Shown one piece after another: positions 1-6,051 of a stretch of DNA of 7,268 nt (positions are counted from its first letter, which is position 1; each line of letters starts with the position of its first letter). The notes under the pieces were generated by a model. It saw only the letters and a program-made list of their open reading frames with translations. It was not told the DNA's origin and did no database searches. The stretch is from Bacteroidota bacterium (GTDB lineage Bacteria; Bacteroidota; Bacteroidia; Bacteroidales; B18-G4), in contig DAOVZP010000077.1 in NCBI GenBank assembly GCA_030635045.1, forward strand, positions 1 to 7,268, written 5' to 3'. Position numbers and translations under genes: made by a program.

Positions 1-1075
1 CGAATTCCCTGTCGAGCCTTTCCTGTATGATCTCCATATACAAAAGCCCGAGGAATCCGCACCTGAACCCAAAACCCAGGGCTGCGGACGATTCCGGGAT
101 GAAAGTCAGTGAGGCATCATTGAGTTGTAGTTTTTCAATGGAGGCACGCAATTCTTCATAGTCATCGGCATCAACGGGGTAGATCCCTGCAAACACCATA
201 GGTTTCACCTCTTCAAAACCTTTGACGCCTTCAGCACATGGGCGGTTAATGTGTGTAATGGTATCACCAACTTTTACCTCTTTCGATGATTTTATTCCTG
301 AGATTATATATCCGACATCACCGGCAGATAATTGTTTTTTTTCTACTTGCTTGAGCTTCAGGACTCCGATCTCATCAGCATCATATTCCTTTTCAGTGTT
401 GACGAACTTCACAAGCTCCCCTTTCTTCAGGGTTCCGTTCACTATCCTGATATAGGCGATGATGCCACGGTATGAGTTAAATACTGAATCAAAGATCAGT
501 GCCTGCAGTGGCGCATCCGGGTCACCCTTTGGCGGAGGGATCTTTTCAATGATATCTTCCAGTATCCTGTCAACACCGTATCCTGTCTTGCCACTGGCCT
601 CAATAATGTCATCCCTGTCGCAACCGATCAGGTCCACGATCTGATCCTTAACATCTTCAGGCATGGCTGCTTCAAGATCCATCTTATTCAGTACCGGTAT
701 GATCTCCAGATCATTATCAATGGCAAGATAAAGATTTGAAATTGTCTGTGCCTGTATCCCCTGTGCGGCATCAACGATGAGAAGTGCCCCTTCGCATGCT
801 GCCAGGGAACGGGAAACCTCATAGGAAAAGTCGACATGTCCGGGAGTATCGATGAGATTGAGGATATAATTTTCTCCCTCATGTTTATGTTCCATCTGAA
901 TGGCGTGGCTCTTGATGGTGATGCCGCGTTCCCTTTCCAGTTCCATATCATCAAGCACCTGTTCCTGAAGGTCACGATCGGTAATGGTTTCGGTGATCTC
1001 AAGCAGGCGGTCGGCCAGGGTGCTTTTGCCATGGTCGATATGTGCAATGATACAGAAATTCCTGAGGTTTTTCAT
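1..1075 (-). CDS. lepA: Elongation factor 4 (LepA), 3' end cut by window edge
   Basis: Translational GTPase that acts on the ribosome (back-translocation or initiation and biogenesis quality control, from family knowledge). Reading leftward from the ATG at 1075-1073, 358 codons stay open to the window edge; LepA is usually about 600 residues, so the C-terminal 40% lies outside. The G domain comes first: G1 AHIDHGKST (residues 11-19), switch I RGITIKS (50-56), G3 DTPGH (76-80), G4 NKMD (130-133), G5 SGKTG. Domain II follows, then the start of domain III, ending in the LepA hallmark [16 protein letters not shown]. The LepA call, not EF-G or TypA, rests on that hallmark and on the start [19 protein letters not shown]. 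The start matches the usual family N-terminus and no earlier start is needed. It is transcribed divergently from the gap pair. The open frame shows no frameshift or internal stop. Confidence 0.96.
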   Translation of the reverse strand, partial: MKNLRNFCIIAHIDHGKSTLADRLLEITETITDRDLQEQVLDDMELERERGITIKSHAIQMEHKHEGENYILNLIDTPGHVDFSYEVSRSLAACEGALLIVDAAQGIQAQTISNLYLAIDNDLEIIPVLNKMDLEAAMPEDVKDQIVDLIGCDRDDIIEASGKTGYGVDRILEDIIEKIPPPKGDPDAPLQALIFDSVFNSYRGIIAYIRIVNGTLKKGELVKFVNTEKEYDADEIGVLKLKQVEKKQLSAGDVGYIISGIKSSKEVKVGDTITHINRPCAEGVKGFEEVKPMVFAGIYPVDADDYEELRASIEKLQLNDASLTFIPESSAALGFGFRCGFLGLLYMEIIQERLDREF

Positions 1076-1080
1076 TAGTG

Positions 1081-1088
1081 CAAAATTA
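1081..1088 (-). promoter_or_regulatory. Candidate Bacteroidota -7 box (TAATTTTG) for lepA
   Basis: On the minus strand TAATTTTG fits the Bacteroidota -7 consensus TAnnTTTG and is followed by C, as is common. It ends only five bases before the lepA ATG, so the transcript would have an extremely short or no leader. I see no good TTTG -33 element about 19 bases upstream, which lowers confidence. The box match is seen; promoter activity is inferred. Confidence 0.4.
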
Positions 1089-1181
1089 GTATTATTTATT
1101 GAAAGTCAGCTGATTTTCTTGCTTTGGGTGGATCATTGAAAATTTACACATTATTAACACCTCAACCATTATTATTAATAT

Positions 1182-1189
1182 TATTTTTG
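1182..1189 (+). promoter_or_regulatory. Candidate -7 box (TATTTTTG) upstream of the gap pair
   Basis: TATTTTTG matches TAnnTTTG exactly and is followed by C. It lies about 110 bases upstream of the first GAPDH-family start, leaving a leader of roughly 100 bases. The -33 position (around 1159-1162) does not match TTTG, and the surroundings are so AT-rich that a chance match is plausible. It is the best promoter candidate I see for the gap pair in the 225-base divergent intergenic region. Confidence 0.25.
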
Positions 1190-1300
1190 CAATACTTAAA
1201 TGAACCAAAAGGGCATAAAGCCGTTTCATATTATAGTGTGAAGAATAAATTATATGCCTGAGCGTTTTCAGGTGAAATATTAATTGATAAATTTAAAATT

Positions 1301-2323
1301 ATGGACAAGATTCGAGTTGGAATTATGGGATTCGGAGAGGTTGGCCGCCATATATACCGGCTGTGCCTTGATGATGATCGTATCGAGATCGTAGCCATCG
1401 CTGACCTGGGCCGTCCGGAGATCCTTGAATACCTGCTGAAGGCAGAGACCAAAGGCGGTATTGATGTGAAGCTTGAAGGGAACTTCCTTGTTTCCTCAAA
1501 CGGTAAGGCCAGGATGATCGAGAGAAAAAGCATGGAGCCCGGTGATGTTCTGTGGGATATTCTGGATGTGGATGTTGCGATAGAAGGAACAGGGATATAT
1601 AAAACAAAGGCCGACATGGAGCGCCACCTCAAGGCCGGCGCTAAAAGAGTGGTTCTGACCACATTGCCTGCTGATGAGATTGACAGGGTAGTGATAAAAG
1701 GAGTGAACGAGCATACCATGAAGTCTTCAGATAAGCTTATTTCTGCCGGTTCTGCCACAACCAATGCAGCCGCATTGACCCTTAAAGTGCTGGATGAGGC
1801 ATTTGGTGTTGATTACGCCATGCTTACCACAGTGCATTCATATACTTCTGATCAGCCGCTACGTGATAAAGCAAGCACAGATTTCAGGAGAAGCCGCTCA
1901 GCAGCCGAGAACATCATTCCGAATGAAACACCAAGCCCCCGCTGGATCCAACATGTAATGCCTGAGTTCAAAGGACGCATTGAAGGATCAGCTCTGAATG
2001 TGCCGGTGCCGAATGGCTCACTGCTTGATCTTACCACCGTATTGAAAAATAGCGGGATCACAAAAGAACAGGTGAATGAAGCTGTCGTTGAATTTGCTGA
2101 AAAGAACCCGCAGACTGTGCGTGTTGTAGATGATCCTATTGTATCAACTGATGTGATCGGCGACAGGCACTCAGTGGTTTTTGATACACAGGCAACCATG
2201 ATGTCTCCGTCCAGGATGGTCAAGACACTGACATGGTACCATACTGCACTCGCCACGGCGAGCCGGATCATCGATGTTATTGTGGCATATAATGAATTGG
2301 ATAAGAAAGGAGGCTCGCAATGA
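1301..2323 (+). CDS. GAPDH-family paralog lacking the catalytic cysteine (probable pseudoenzyme)
   Basis: 340 residues, full GAPDH length, with the Rossmann domain first and the catalytic domain second. It aligns end to end with the intact GAPDH encoded immediately downstream. The catalytic motif SCTTNC reads SATTNA (151-156), so the nucleophilic Cys and the second Cys are both Ala. The active-site His is kept (TVHSYTSDQ, His179). Other functional positions differ too: GFGRIGR is GFGEVGR (11-17), the conserved Asn of INDL is Ala34 (the NAD-ribose Asp35 is kept), the TTTGAAK phosphate loop is NETPSPR, the Arg of ASRVPVP is Asn233, and WYDNEWGYSNR is WYHTALATASR (312-322), losing the nicotinamide-binding Asn. 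The S-loop core RRSRSAAENIIP is kept, suggesting a conserved fold and oligomer. Normal GAPDH activity is therefore very unlikely; a regulatory or structural subunit, or a changed ligand, is inference. Each Cys-to-Ala codon (GCC, GCA) differs from a Cys codon at two bases, so sequencing error is unlikely. No Shine-Dalgarno precedes the ATG. Its stop overlaps the next start. Confidence 0.88.
   Translation: MDKIRVGIMGFGEVGRHIYRLCLDDDRIEIVAIADLGRPEILEYLLKAETKGGIDVKLEGNFLVSSNGKARMIERKSMEPGDVLWDILDVDVAIEGTGIYKTKADMERHLKAGAKRVVLTTLPADEIDRVVIKGVNEHTMKSSDKLISAGSATTNAAALTLKVLDEAFGVDYAMLTTVHSYTSDQPLRDKASTDFRRSRSAAENIIPNETPSPRWIQHVMPEFKGRIEGSALNVPVPNGSLLDLTTVLKNSGITKEQVNEAVVEFAEKNPQTVRVVDDPIVSTDVIGDRHSVVFDTQATMMSPSRMVKTLTWYHTALATASRIIDVIVAYNELDKKGGSQ
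2306..2313 (+). promoter_or_regulatory. Strong Shine-Dalgarno (AAAGGAGG) for the downstream gap gene
   Basis: AAAGGAGG lies six bases before the ATG at 2320, inside the last codons of the cysteine-less paralog (its KKGGSQ tail). It fixes the downstream start and, with the ATGA stop/start overlap, indicates coupled translation. It stands out because the other starts in the window have AT-rich upstream sequence without such a motif, as is usual in Bacteroidota. Confidence 0.75.
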
Positions 2324-3324
2324 GAGTAGCTATAAACGGATTTGGAAGGATCGGACGCTCAGTGTTCAGGATCCTGAATGCCAGGGAAGATATTGATGTG
2401 GTAGCTATCAATGATCTTTTTGATGATGAGGTACTGGCATACCTCTTAAAATATGATACCGTAATGTCGGGTTTCGGCCAGGATATCACTCTTGAAGATG
2501 ATTACCTGGTTACACCGCATGAAAAAGTCAAGATGCTCAGCATCCGCAACCCGGAAGAGCTCCCCTGGAAAGAACTGCAGATCGATGTGGTGGTCGAAGC
2601 TACAGGCATCTTCCGTACAAGGGAAACCCTTGAACCACACCTCAGGGCAGGTGCCAAAAGGGTTGTCCTGACCGTGCCTGCAAAGGATGAGATCGACTGT
2701 ACAGTTGTACTTGGTGTAAACGATGATGAGCTCAAGCCTGAGCACCGGATTATTTCTAATGCCAGCTGCACAACCAATTGCCTGGCGCCAATGGCAAAAG
2801 TCCTGAATGATGCTTTCGGCATCAAGGAAGGGCTGATGACAACCACCCACGCATATACAAACGACCAGCGCCTTGCTGATGTGCCACATAAAGATTGGCG
2901 CCGTGGCCGTGCTGCTGCTGAGAATATCATTCCCACCACTACCGGTGCTGCTAAAGCAGTTGGCATGGTGATCCCTGCACTGAAAGGGAAGCTTGACGGA
3001 ATGGCTTCCAGGGTACCCGTGCCTGATGGTTCCGTTGTCGACCTTGTGATAGAAGTAGAAAAAGATGTTACCATCGACGACATCCACGCTGCGGTCAGGA
3101 TAGCATCCAAAACCAAAAGCATGGAAAATATTCTGCTTTATTCTGAAGACCAGGTGGTTTCTTCCGATATAGTAGGGAATTCATACAGCTCTATTTATGA
3201 CCCGGAATATACCAAAGTACTTGGCAAACGCATTGTCAGAACACTGAACTGGTATGATAACGAATGGGGTTACTCAAACAGGGTTGTTGACCTTATTACC
3301 ATGTTAATGGAATTTGATAATTAG
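2320..3324 (+). CDS. gap: Type I NAD-dependent glyceraldehyde-3-phosphate dehydrogenase
   Basis: Cytosolic glycolytic and gluconeogenic enzyme converting glyceraldehyde 3-phosphate, NAD+ and phosphate to 1,3-bisphosphoglycerate. 334 residues, normal family length. The NAD-binding domain starts with INGFGRIGR (5-13), and Asp32 in INDL is the usual NAD-ribose ligand. The catalytic motif NASCTTNC (147-154) has nucleophile Cys150; the base is His177 in THAYTNDQ. Phosphate sites are present: TTTGAAK (206-212) and Arg231 in ASRVPVP. The nicotinamide-binding Asn314 lies in WYDNEWGYSNR (311-321). The S-loop contains VPHKDWRRGRAAAENIIP. Asp32 plus the Pro of VPHKD favour NAD over NADP. The start is fixed by a strong Shine-Dalgarno. 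The ATG overlaps the stop of the upstream cysteine-less paralog (ATGA), so the two are co-translated. No clear terminator hairpin follows; a short-repeat tract begins six bases after the stop. Confidence 0.97.
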   Translation: MRVAINGFGRIGRSVFRILNAREDIDVVAINDLFDDEVLAYLLKYDTVMSGFGQDITLEDDYLVTPHEKVKMLSIRNPEELPWKELQIDVVVEATGIFRTRETLEPHLRAGAKRVVLTVPAKDEIDCTVVLGVNDDELKPEHRIISNASCTTNCLAPMAKVLNDAFGIKEGLMTTTHAYTNDQRLADVPHKDWRRGRAAAENIIPTTTGAAKAVGMVIPALKGKLDGMASRVPVPDGSVVDLVIEVEKDVTIDDIHAAVRIASKTKSMENILLYSEDQVVSSDIVGNSYSSIYDPEYTKVLGKRIVRTLNWYDNEWGYSNRVVDLITMLMEFDN

Positions 3325-3330
3325 AGGATT

Positions 3331-3346
3331 CGTATATCGTATATCG
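3331..3346. repeat. Tandem CGTATAT heptamer, 2.3 copies
   Basis: CGTATAT occurs at 3331-3337 and 3338-3344, followed by CG. It lies just after the gap stop codon and is separated by two bases (AA) from a second array that also has 7-bp units. It sits in the 54-base gap between convergent genes. Confidence 0.75.
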
Positions 3347-3348
3347 AA

Positions 3349-3376
3349 CTTCAGATTTCAGATTTCAGACTTCAGA
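3349..3376. repeat. Tandem (C/T)TTCAGA heptamer, four copies
   Basis: Four contiguous 7-bp units: CTTCAGA (3349-3355), TTTCAGA (3356-3362), TTTCAGA (3363-3369) and CTTCAGA (3370-3376). The array ends three bases before the stop codon of the SxtJ-like gene on the opposite strand. From memory, TTCAGA-type tracts recur between genes in Bacteroidota drafts, but I cannot verify that here. No terminator-like inverted repeat is evident in it. Confidence 0.8.
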
Positions 3377-3378
3377 TA

Positions 3379-3747
3379 TCAAAAGGGTTTTTCAAACGAC
3401 GCTTTGTCAAATTCTTTATCGCAATCTACAAAAAAGCTTTGTGTCTTATTTTTAAGAATTAGCTGAGTTTTAGAGTGTAACAGCTTTGCTGCCAGGGATA
3501 CAGGAAATAAAACCAGATAAAAAACAATGGCTAATAGTACATTGGGAACAATCATGCTTAACAGCCAGCTTAGCTTCATCCAAAGGAAAACTACTTTTCG
3601 GCTCAAATAAGCAGATAAAATACCTGTTAAGCTAATTATCAATGCAGTATAAATAGCCCAGTCCCAGTCCCATATTAAGTAAATCAAAATAAAGCCGGAC
3701 GATATCACCAGCATTGTCTTAGTGGTATCTGTTTTGATCTTCTTCAT
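3379..3747 (-). CDS. SxtJ-like small membrane protein
   Basis: 122 residues, close to the usual size of SxtJ-family proteins, named after a gene of unknown function in cyanobacterial saxitoxin clusters. A short basic N-terminus (MKKIKTDTTK) is followed by hydrophobic segments at about 11-25 and 29-48, then a long hydrophobic stretch from about 54 to 88 that could hold one or two helices. A polar C-terminal tail ends in SFEKPF, similar to the Phe-containing tail I recall for this family. Its function is unknown; an inner-membrane partner of the adjacent carbamoyltransferase is inferred from context. It is the last gene of the minus-strand set, starting 9 bases after the stop of the 49-residue DUF5989-like gene. 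No Shine-Dalgarno is visible. The family call rests on size, topology, tail and neighbours. Confidence 0.75.
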   Translation of the reverse strand: MKKIKTDTTKTMLVISSGFILIYLIWDWDWAIYTALIISLTGILSAYLSRKVVFLWMKLSWLLSMIVPNVLLAIVFYLVLFPVSLAAKLLHSKTQLILKNKTQSFFVDCDKEFDKASFEKPF

Positions 3748-3756
3748 TTGTTAGAA

Positions 3757-3906
3757 TTAAAAAATGGAATAAATAAAAGGGGCCATTGCACTTCCTCCTC
3801 CAAAAACAATTAATAAGCCAAGTAGTAGCAGGAAAATAATTATTGGTGCCAGCCAATATTTTTTACGTTCCCGCATAAAGTGCCAAAGGTCCTTCAAAAA
3901 CTCCAT
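3757..3906 (-). CDS. DUF5989 / SxtK-like single-pass membrane peptide (49 aa)
   Basis: A small gene easily missed by length cutoffs. It reads ATG (3906-3904) through 49 codons to TAA (3759-3757). The product starts MEFLKDLWHFMRERKKYWLA, followed by one strongly hydrophobic helix (about 20-36) rich in Ile and Leu, a GGGSAMAP segment and the C-terminus FIYSIF. A basic, aromatic N-terminal segment, one helix and a Pro-Phe-Ile-Tyr end are the pattern I know for DUF5989 proteins, which sit beside SxtJ and SxtI-type carbamoyltransferases (sxtK in saxitoxin clusters). Function is unknown; membrane recruitment or stabilisation of its partners is inference. It lies 17 bases after the carbamoyltransferase stop and 9 bases before the SxtJ-like start, so all three are probably co-transcribed. 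The positive cluster RERKK before the helix predicts a cytoplasmic N-terminus. Confidence 0.85.
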   Translation of the reverse strand: MEFLKDLWHFMRERKKYWLAPIIIFLLLLGLLIVFGGGSAMAPFIYSIF

Positions 3907-3923
3907 AATTGAGATATTAATAC

Positions 3924-5789
3924 TTAATCCATTTCAAATTTCATGCTCCATTTCTCTATGTTTTGCCAATCGGGTTGATCTGTTTTGCAATACATATAAT
4001 CATTGATTACCAAATAATCCATTTCGGTGCTCATAAAGCATTTATAGGCATCGTATGGCGAACATACTATTGGCTCGCCTCTTACATTAAAGCTGGTATT
4101 TACAACAATACCAAATCCTGTTAGTTCCTTAAAGGCATTTATCAGTTCCCAGTATCTCAAATTTGTTTCCCGATGAACGGTTTGAATTCGTGCCGAAAAA
4201 TCCAAATGTGTTACGGCCTGAATATCACTCCTCTCGTGATACAGCTTTTCCCAAAGTGGCAAATCGCTAAAATTCCCGGGGAGGTTCTTTCTTCGGCCGG
4301 GCTTTACAGGTGCTACCAGCAACATATAAGGGGAACTCGCATGCAGATCAAAATACTCCGCGCTATCTTCAATTAACACAGATGGGGCAAATGGCCTGAA
4401 TCCTTCTCTTTTTTTAATTTTCAGGTTTAATTTTTTTTGCATTGCAGGATTTCTGGCGTCCCCCAGAATACTCCTGTTGCCTAATGCCCTGGGGCCAAAT
4501 TCCATTCTTCCCTGAAACCATCCTACAACCTGGCCATCTGCTAACTTAGAAGCAATGTCTGTTGCCAGCTTATTAAAAGAATGATATTTGGTGCTGACAG
4601 ATTTATGCCTCCGGTTCATAAATTCAATTTCTTTATCCGAAAAGGCAGGGCCCAGGTAGGCCCCTTGCATTATATCATTTACACCATCAGTTTTCCGCTC
4701 CTCTTCATAGTAAAGATAATGAGTTGCCAGAGCCGCCCCTAAGGCACCACCGGCATCGCCGGCAGCGGGTTGTATGTAGATGTTTTCAAAAATCCTTTCT
4801 TGTAATAATTTGCCATTAACAACGCAATTCAAAGCTACACCTCCTGCCATACATAAATTAGTGGAGCCCGTGATGCGCTTAACTTCTACAGCCATTTTCA
4901 GAACTATCTCTTCGGTAATCTGTTGGATGGCCAGTGCCAGGTTACAATGGTGTTGTTCAAGCTTTGATTCTTCTTTTCTCCTTGGGAAGGAAAACAGTTT
5001 CCCCCATTTTTTATCATCTACCATTCTCAGGCCGGTGGCATAATTAAAATAGGATTGATTGAGCCAGATCGAACCATCATCTTTAACATCAACTAAATTC
5101 GATTTTATTATCCCGATAAATTTTTGTGTTTGTTCCGAATTCGGGTTGCCATAAGGCGCAAGACCCATTAGCTTATACTCTCCTGAATTAACTTTAAACC
5201 CAAGAAAGTAAGTAAAAGCACTATAAAGCAGTCCAACAGAATGAGGAAAATGCAACTCCTTGAGAATTTTAATGTGCTTGCCTTTACCCATCCCAATAGA
5301 AGCAGTGCTCCATTCACCAACTCCGTCAATAGTTAATATGGCTGCATCTTTGTAAGGAGAGCAGAAAAATGCGCTCGCCGCATGCGCCAGGTGGTGCTCG
5401 GTGAAAAGTAGTTTTATCTTTTTTTTATGGTAATTACCTACATCGGCAAGCCCATCATAAATCTGTTTTTTTAAGAACATTTTTTCATTTAGCCAGACAG
5501 GCATTGCTTTTACAAAAGATGCAAGGCCCCTGGGCGCAAATGCATAGTAGGTTTCAAGAAGTCTTTCAAATTTTAATAGTGGTTTATCGTAAAAAACAAT
5601 GCTGTCCAACTCATCTATTTCAAGACCGGCTTCTTCGAGGCAATATTTTATGGCATGAATTGGAAAATCCTGTGTATGCTTTTTCCTGGTAAATCGCTCT
5701 TCCTGGGCAGCAGCAATGATCTTACCGCCAACTGTAATAGCGGCTGCTGAATCATGATAAAAAGCAGATATCCCTAAAATTTTCTTCAT
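3924..5789 (-). CDS. O-carbamoyltransferase, NodU/CmcH/SxtI family
   Basis: 621 residues, full length. This family transfers a carbamoyl group from carbamoyl phosphate, via a carbamoyl-adenylate made with ATP, to a hydroxyl of a sugar, antibiotic or other small molecule; the enzyme is cytosolic. The N-terminal Kae1-like ASKHA domain shows GISAFYHDSAAAI (6-18), EERFTRKKH (30-38), EHHLAHAASA (131-140), TIDGVGEWST (153-162), GGVALNCVVNGKL (316-328) and AAGDAGGALGAA (342-353). His132, His136, Asp155 and Asp345 fit the metal-ligand pattern I recall from TobZ. The C-terminal YrdC-like domain has GRMEFGPRALGNRSIL (427-442), FRPFAPSVL (464-472) and NTSFNVRGEPIVCSP (564-578). All expected motifs are intact. 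The acceptor cannot be deduced. It heads a minus-strand set with the DUF5989-like and SxtJ-like genes and diverges from the SGNH-like gene. No Shine-Dalgarno precedes the ATG, which gives the standard MKKILGISAF start. Confidence 0.95.
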   Translation of the reverse strand: MKKILGISAFYHDSAAAITVGGKIIAAAQEERFTRKKHTQDFPIHAIKYCLEEAGLEIDELDSIVFYDKPLLKFERLLETYYAFAPRGLASFVKAMPVWLNEKMFLKKQIYDGLADVGNYHKKKIKLLFTEHHLAHAASAFFCSPYKDAAILTIDGVGEWSTASIGMGKGKHIKILKELHFPHSVGLLYSAFTYFLGFKVNSGEYKLMGLAPYGNPNSEQTQKFIGIIKSNLVDVKDDGSIWLNQSYFNYATGLRMVDDKKWGKLFSFPRRKEESKLEQHHCNLALAIQQITEEIVLKMAVEVKRITGSTNLCMAGGVALNCVVNGKLLQERIFENIYIQPAAGDAGGALGAALATHYLYYEEERKTDGVNDIMQGAYLGPAFSDKEIEFMNRRHKSVSTKYHSFNKLATDIASKLADGQVVGWFQGRMEFGPRALGNRSILGDARNPAMQKKLNLKIKKREGFRPFAPSVLIEDSAEYFDLHASSPYMLLVAPVKPGRRKNLPGNFSDLPLWEKLYHERSDIQAVTHLDFSARIQTVHRETNLRYWELINAFKELTGFGIVVNTSFNVRGEPIVCSPYDAYKCFMSTEMDYLVINDYMYCKTDQPDWQNIEKWSMKFEMD

Positions 5790-6051
5790 TTAATGCTTAG
5801 AGTTCTTGAAGTTAAAGCAGTTCAAATCTTATCCGATATAAAATATTAACCATGCTCTTGCAGTATTTTAGATTTAAAATTAATTGGATATTCAGGCATT
5901 AAACAATCAATTTCACGGATGAATCAAAAGTAATCATTTTTAGTATTGATATATTCCCGCCTGAATCAGGGAAGGCTGCCTGAAAGCGTAAGCTGCTGCA
6001 TAAAAAACTTATTGCTAACTTGCACATTATTTTGTTTCAACACAAAGTATC
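5790..6051. other. Divergent intergenic region between carbamoyltransferase and SGNH-like genes
   Basis: 262 AT-rich bases that must hold promoters for both directions. Only imperfect -7 matches are seen: on the minus strand TAAGATTTG (5831-5823, one base too long between TA and TTTG), and on the plus strand TAACTTGC (6016-6023) and TATTTTG (6028-6034, one base short). An interrupted palindrome CCTGA-A-TCAGG lies at 5960-5970. I see no convincing gene or RNA in it. Confidence 0.4.

Noticed and set aside
222..1078. Plus-strand and out-of-frame minus-strand frames across 222-1078
   Set aside because: All are shadows of lepA, whose true frame stays open to the window edge and carries every GTPase motif.
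1257..1272. CCTGA-N6-TCAGG inverted repeat upstream of the gap pair, with the same arms at 5960-5970 (CCTGA-A-TCAGG) upstream of the SGNH-like gene
   Set aside because: Five-base arms with different spacing are expected by chance in a few kilobases; two sites are too few to propose a shared operator.
1741..1778. Sequencing error as the cause of the missing catalytic Cys
   Set aside because: Both Cys positions are Ala codons needing two base changes each, the frame is intact on both sides, and other active-site residues far away are also replaced.
1231..2271. Several minus-strand frames opposite the cysteine-less GAPDH paralog
   Set aside because: Overlapped by an unambiguous GAPDH-fold gene on the plus strand; their products are Ser/Thr/Ile-rich without domain motifs, as expected for antisense shadows.
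2446..3122. Long open frames on the minus strand opposite the gap gene (213 and 206 codons)
   Set aside because: They lie fully antisense to a canonical GAPDH gene, show no recognisable family features, and are typical shadows of strong codon bias.
3325..3378. Intrinsic terminator for the convergent gap and SxtJ-like genes
   Set aside because: The gap holds only direct heptamer repeats; I see no stable inverted repeat followed by a T-run on either strand.
3379..5789. Saxitoxin or antibiotic biosynthesis cluster
   Set aside because: Only the sxtI/J/K-like trio is present. No polyketide synthase, amidinotransferase or other pathway genes are visible, and this trio occurs widely outside toxin clusters.
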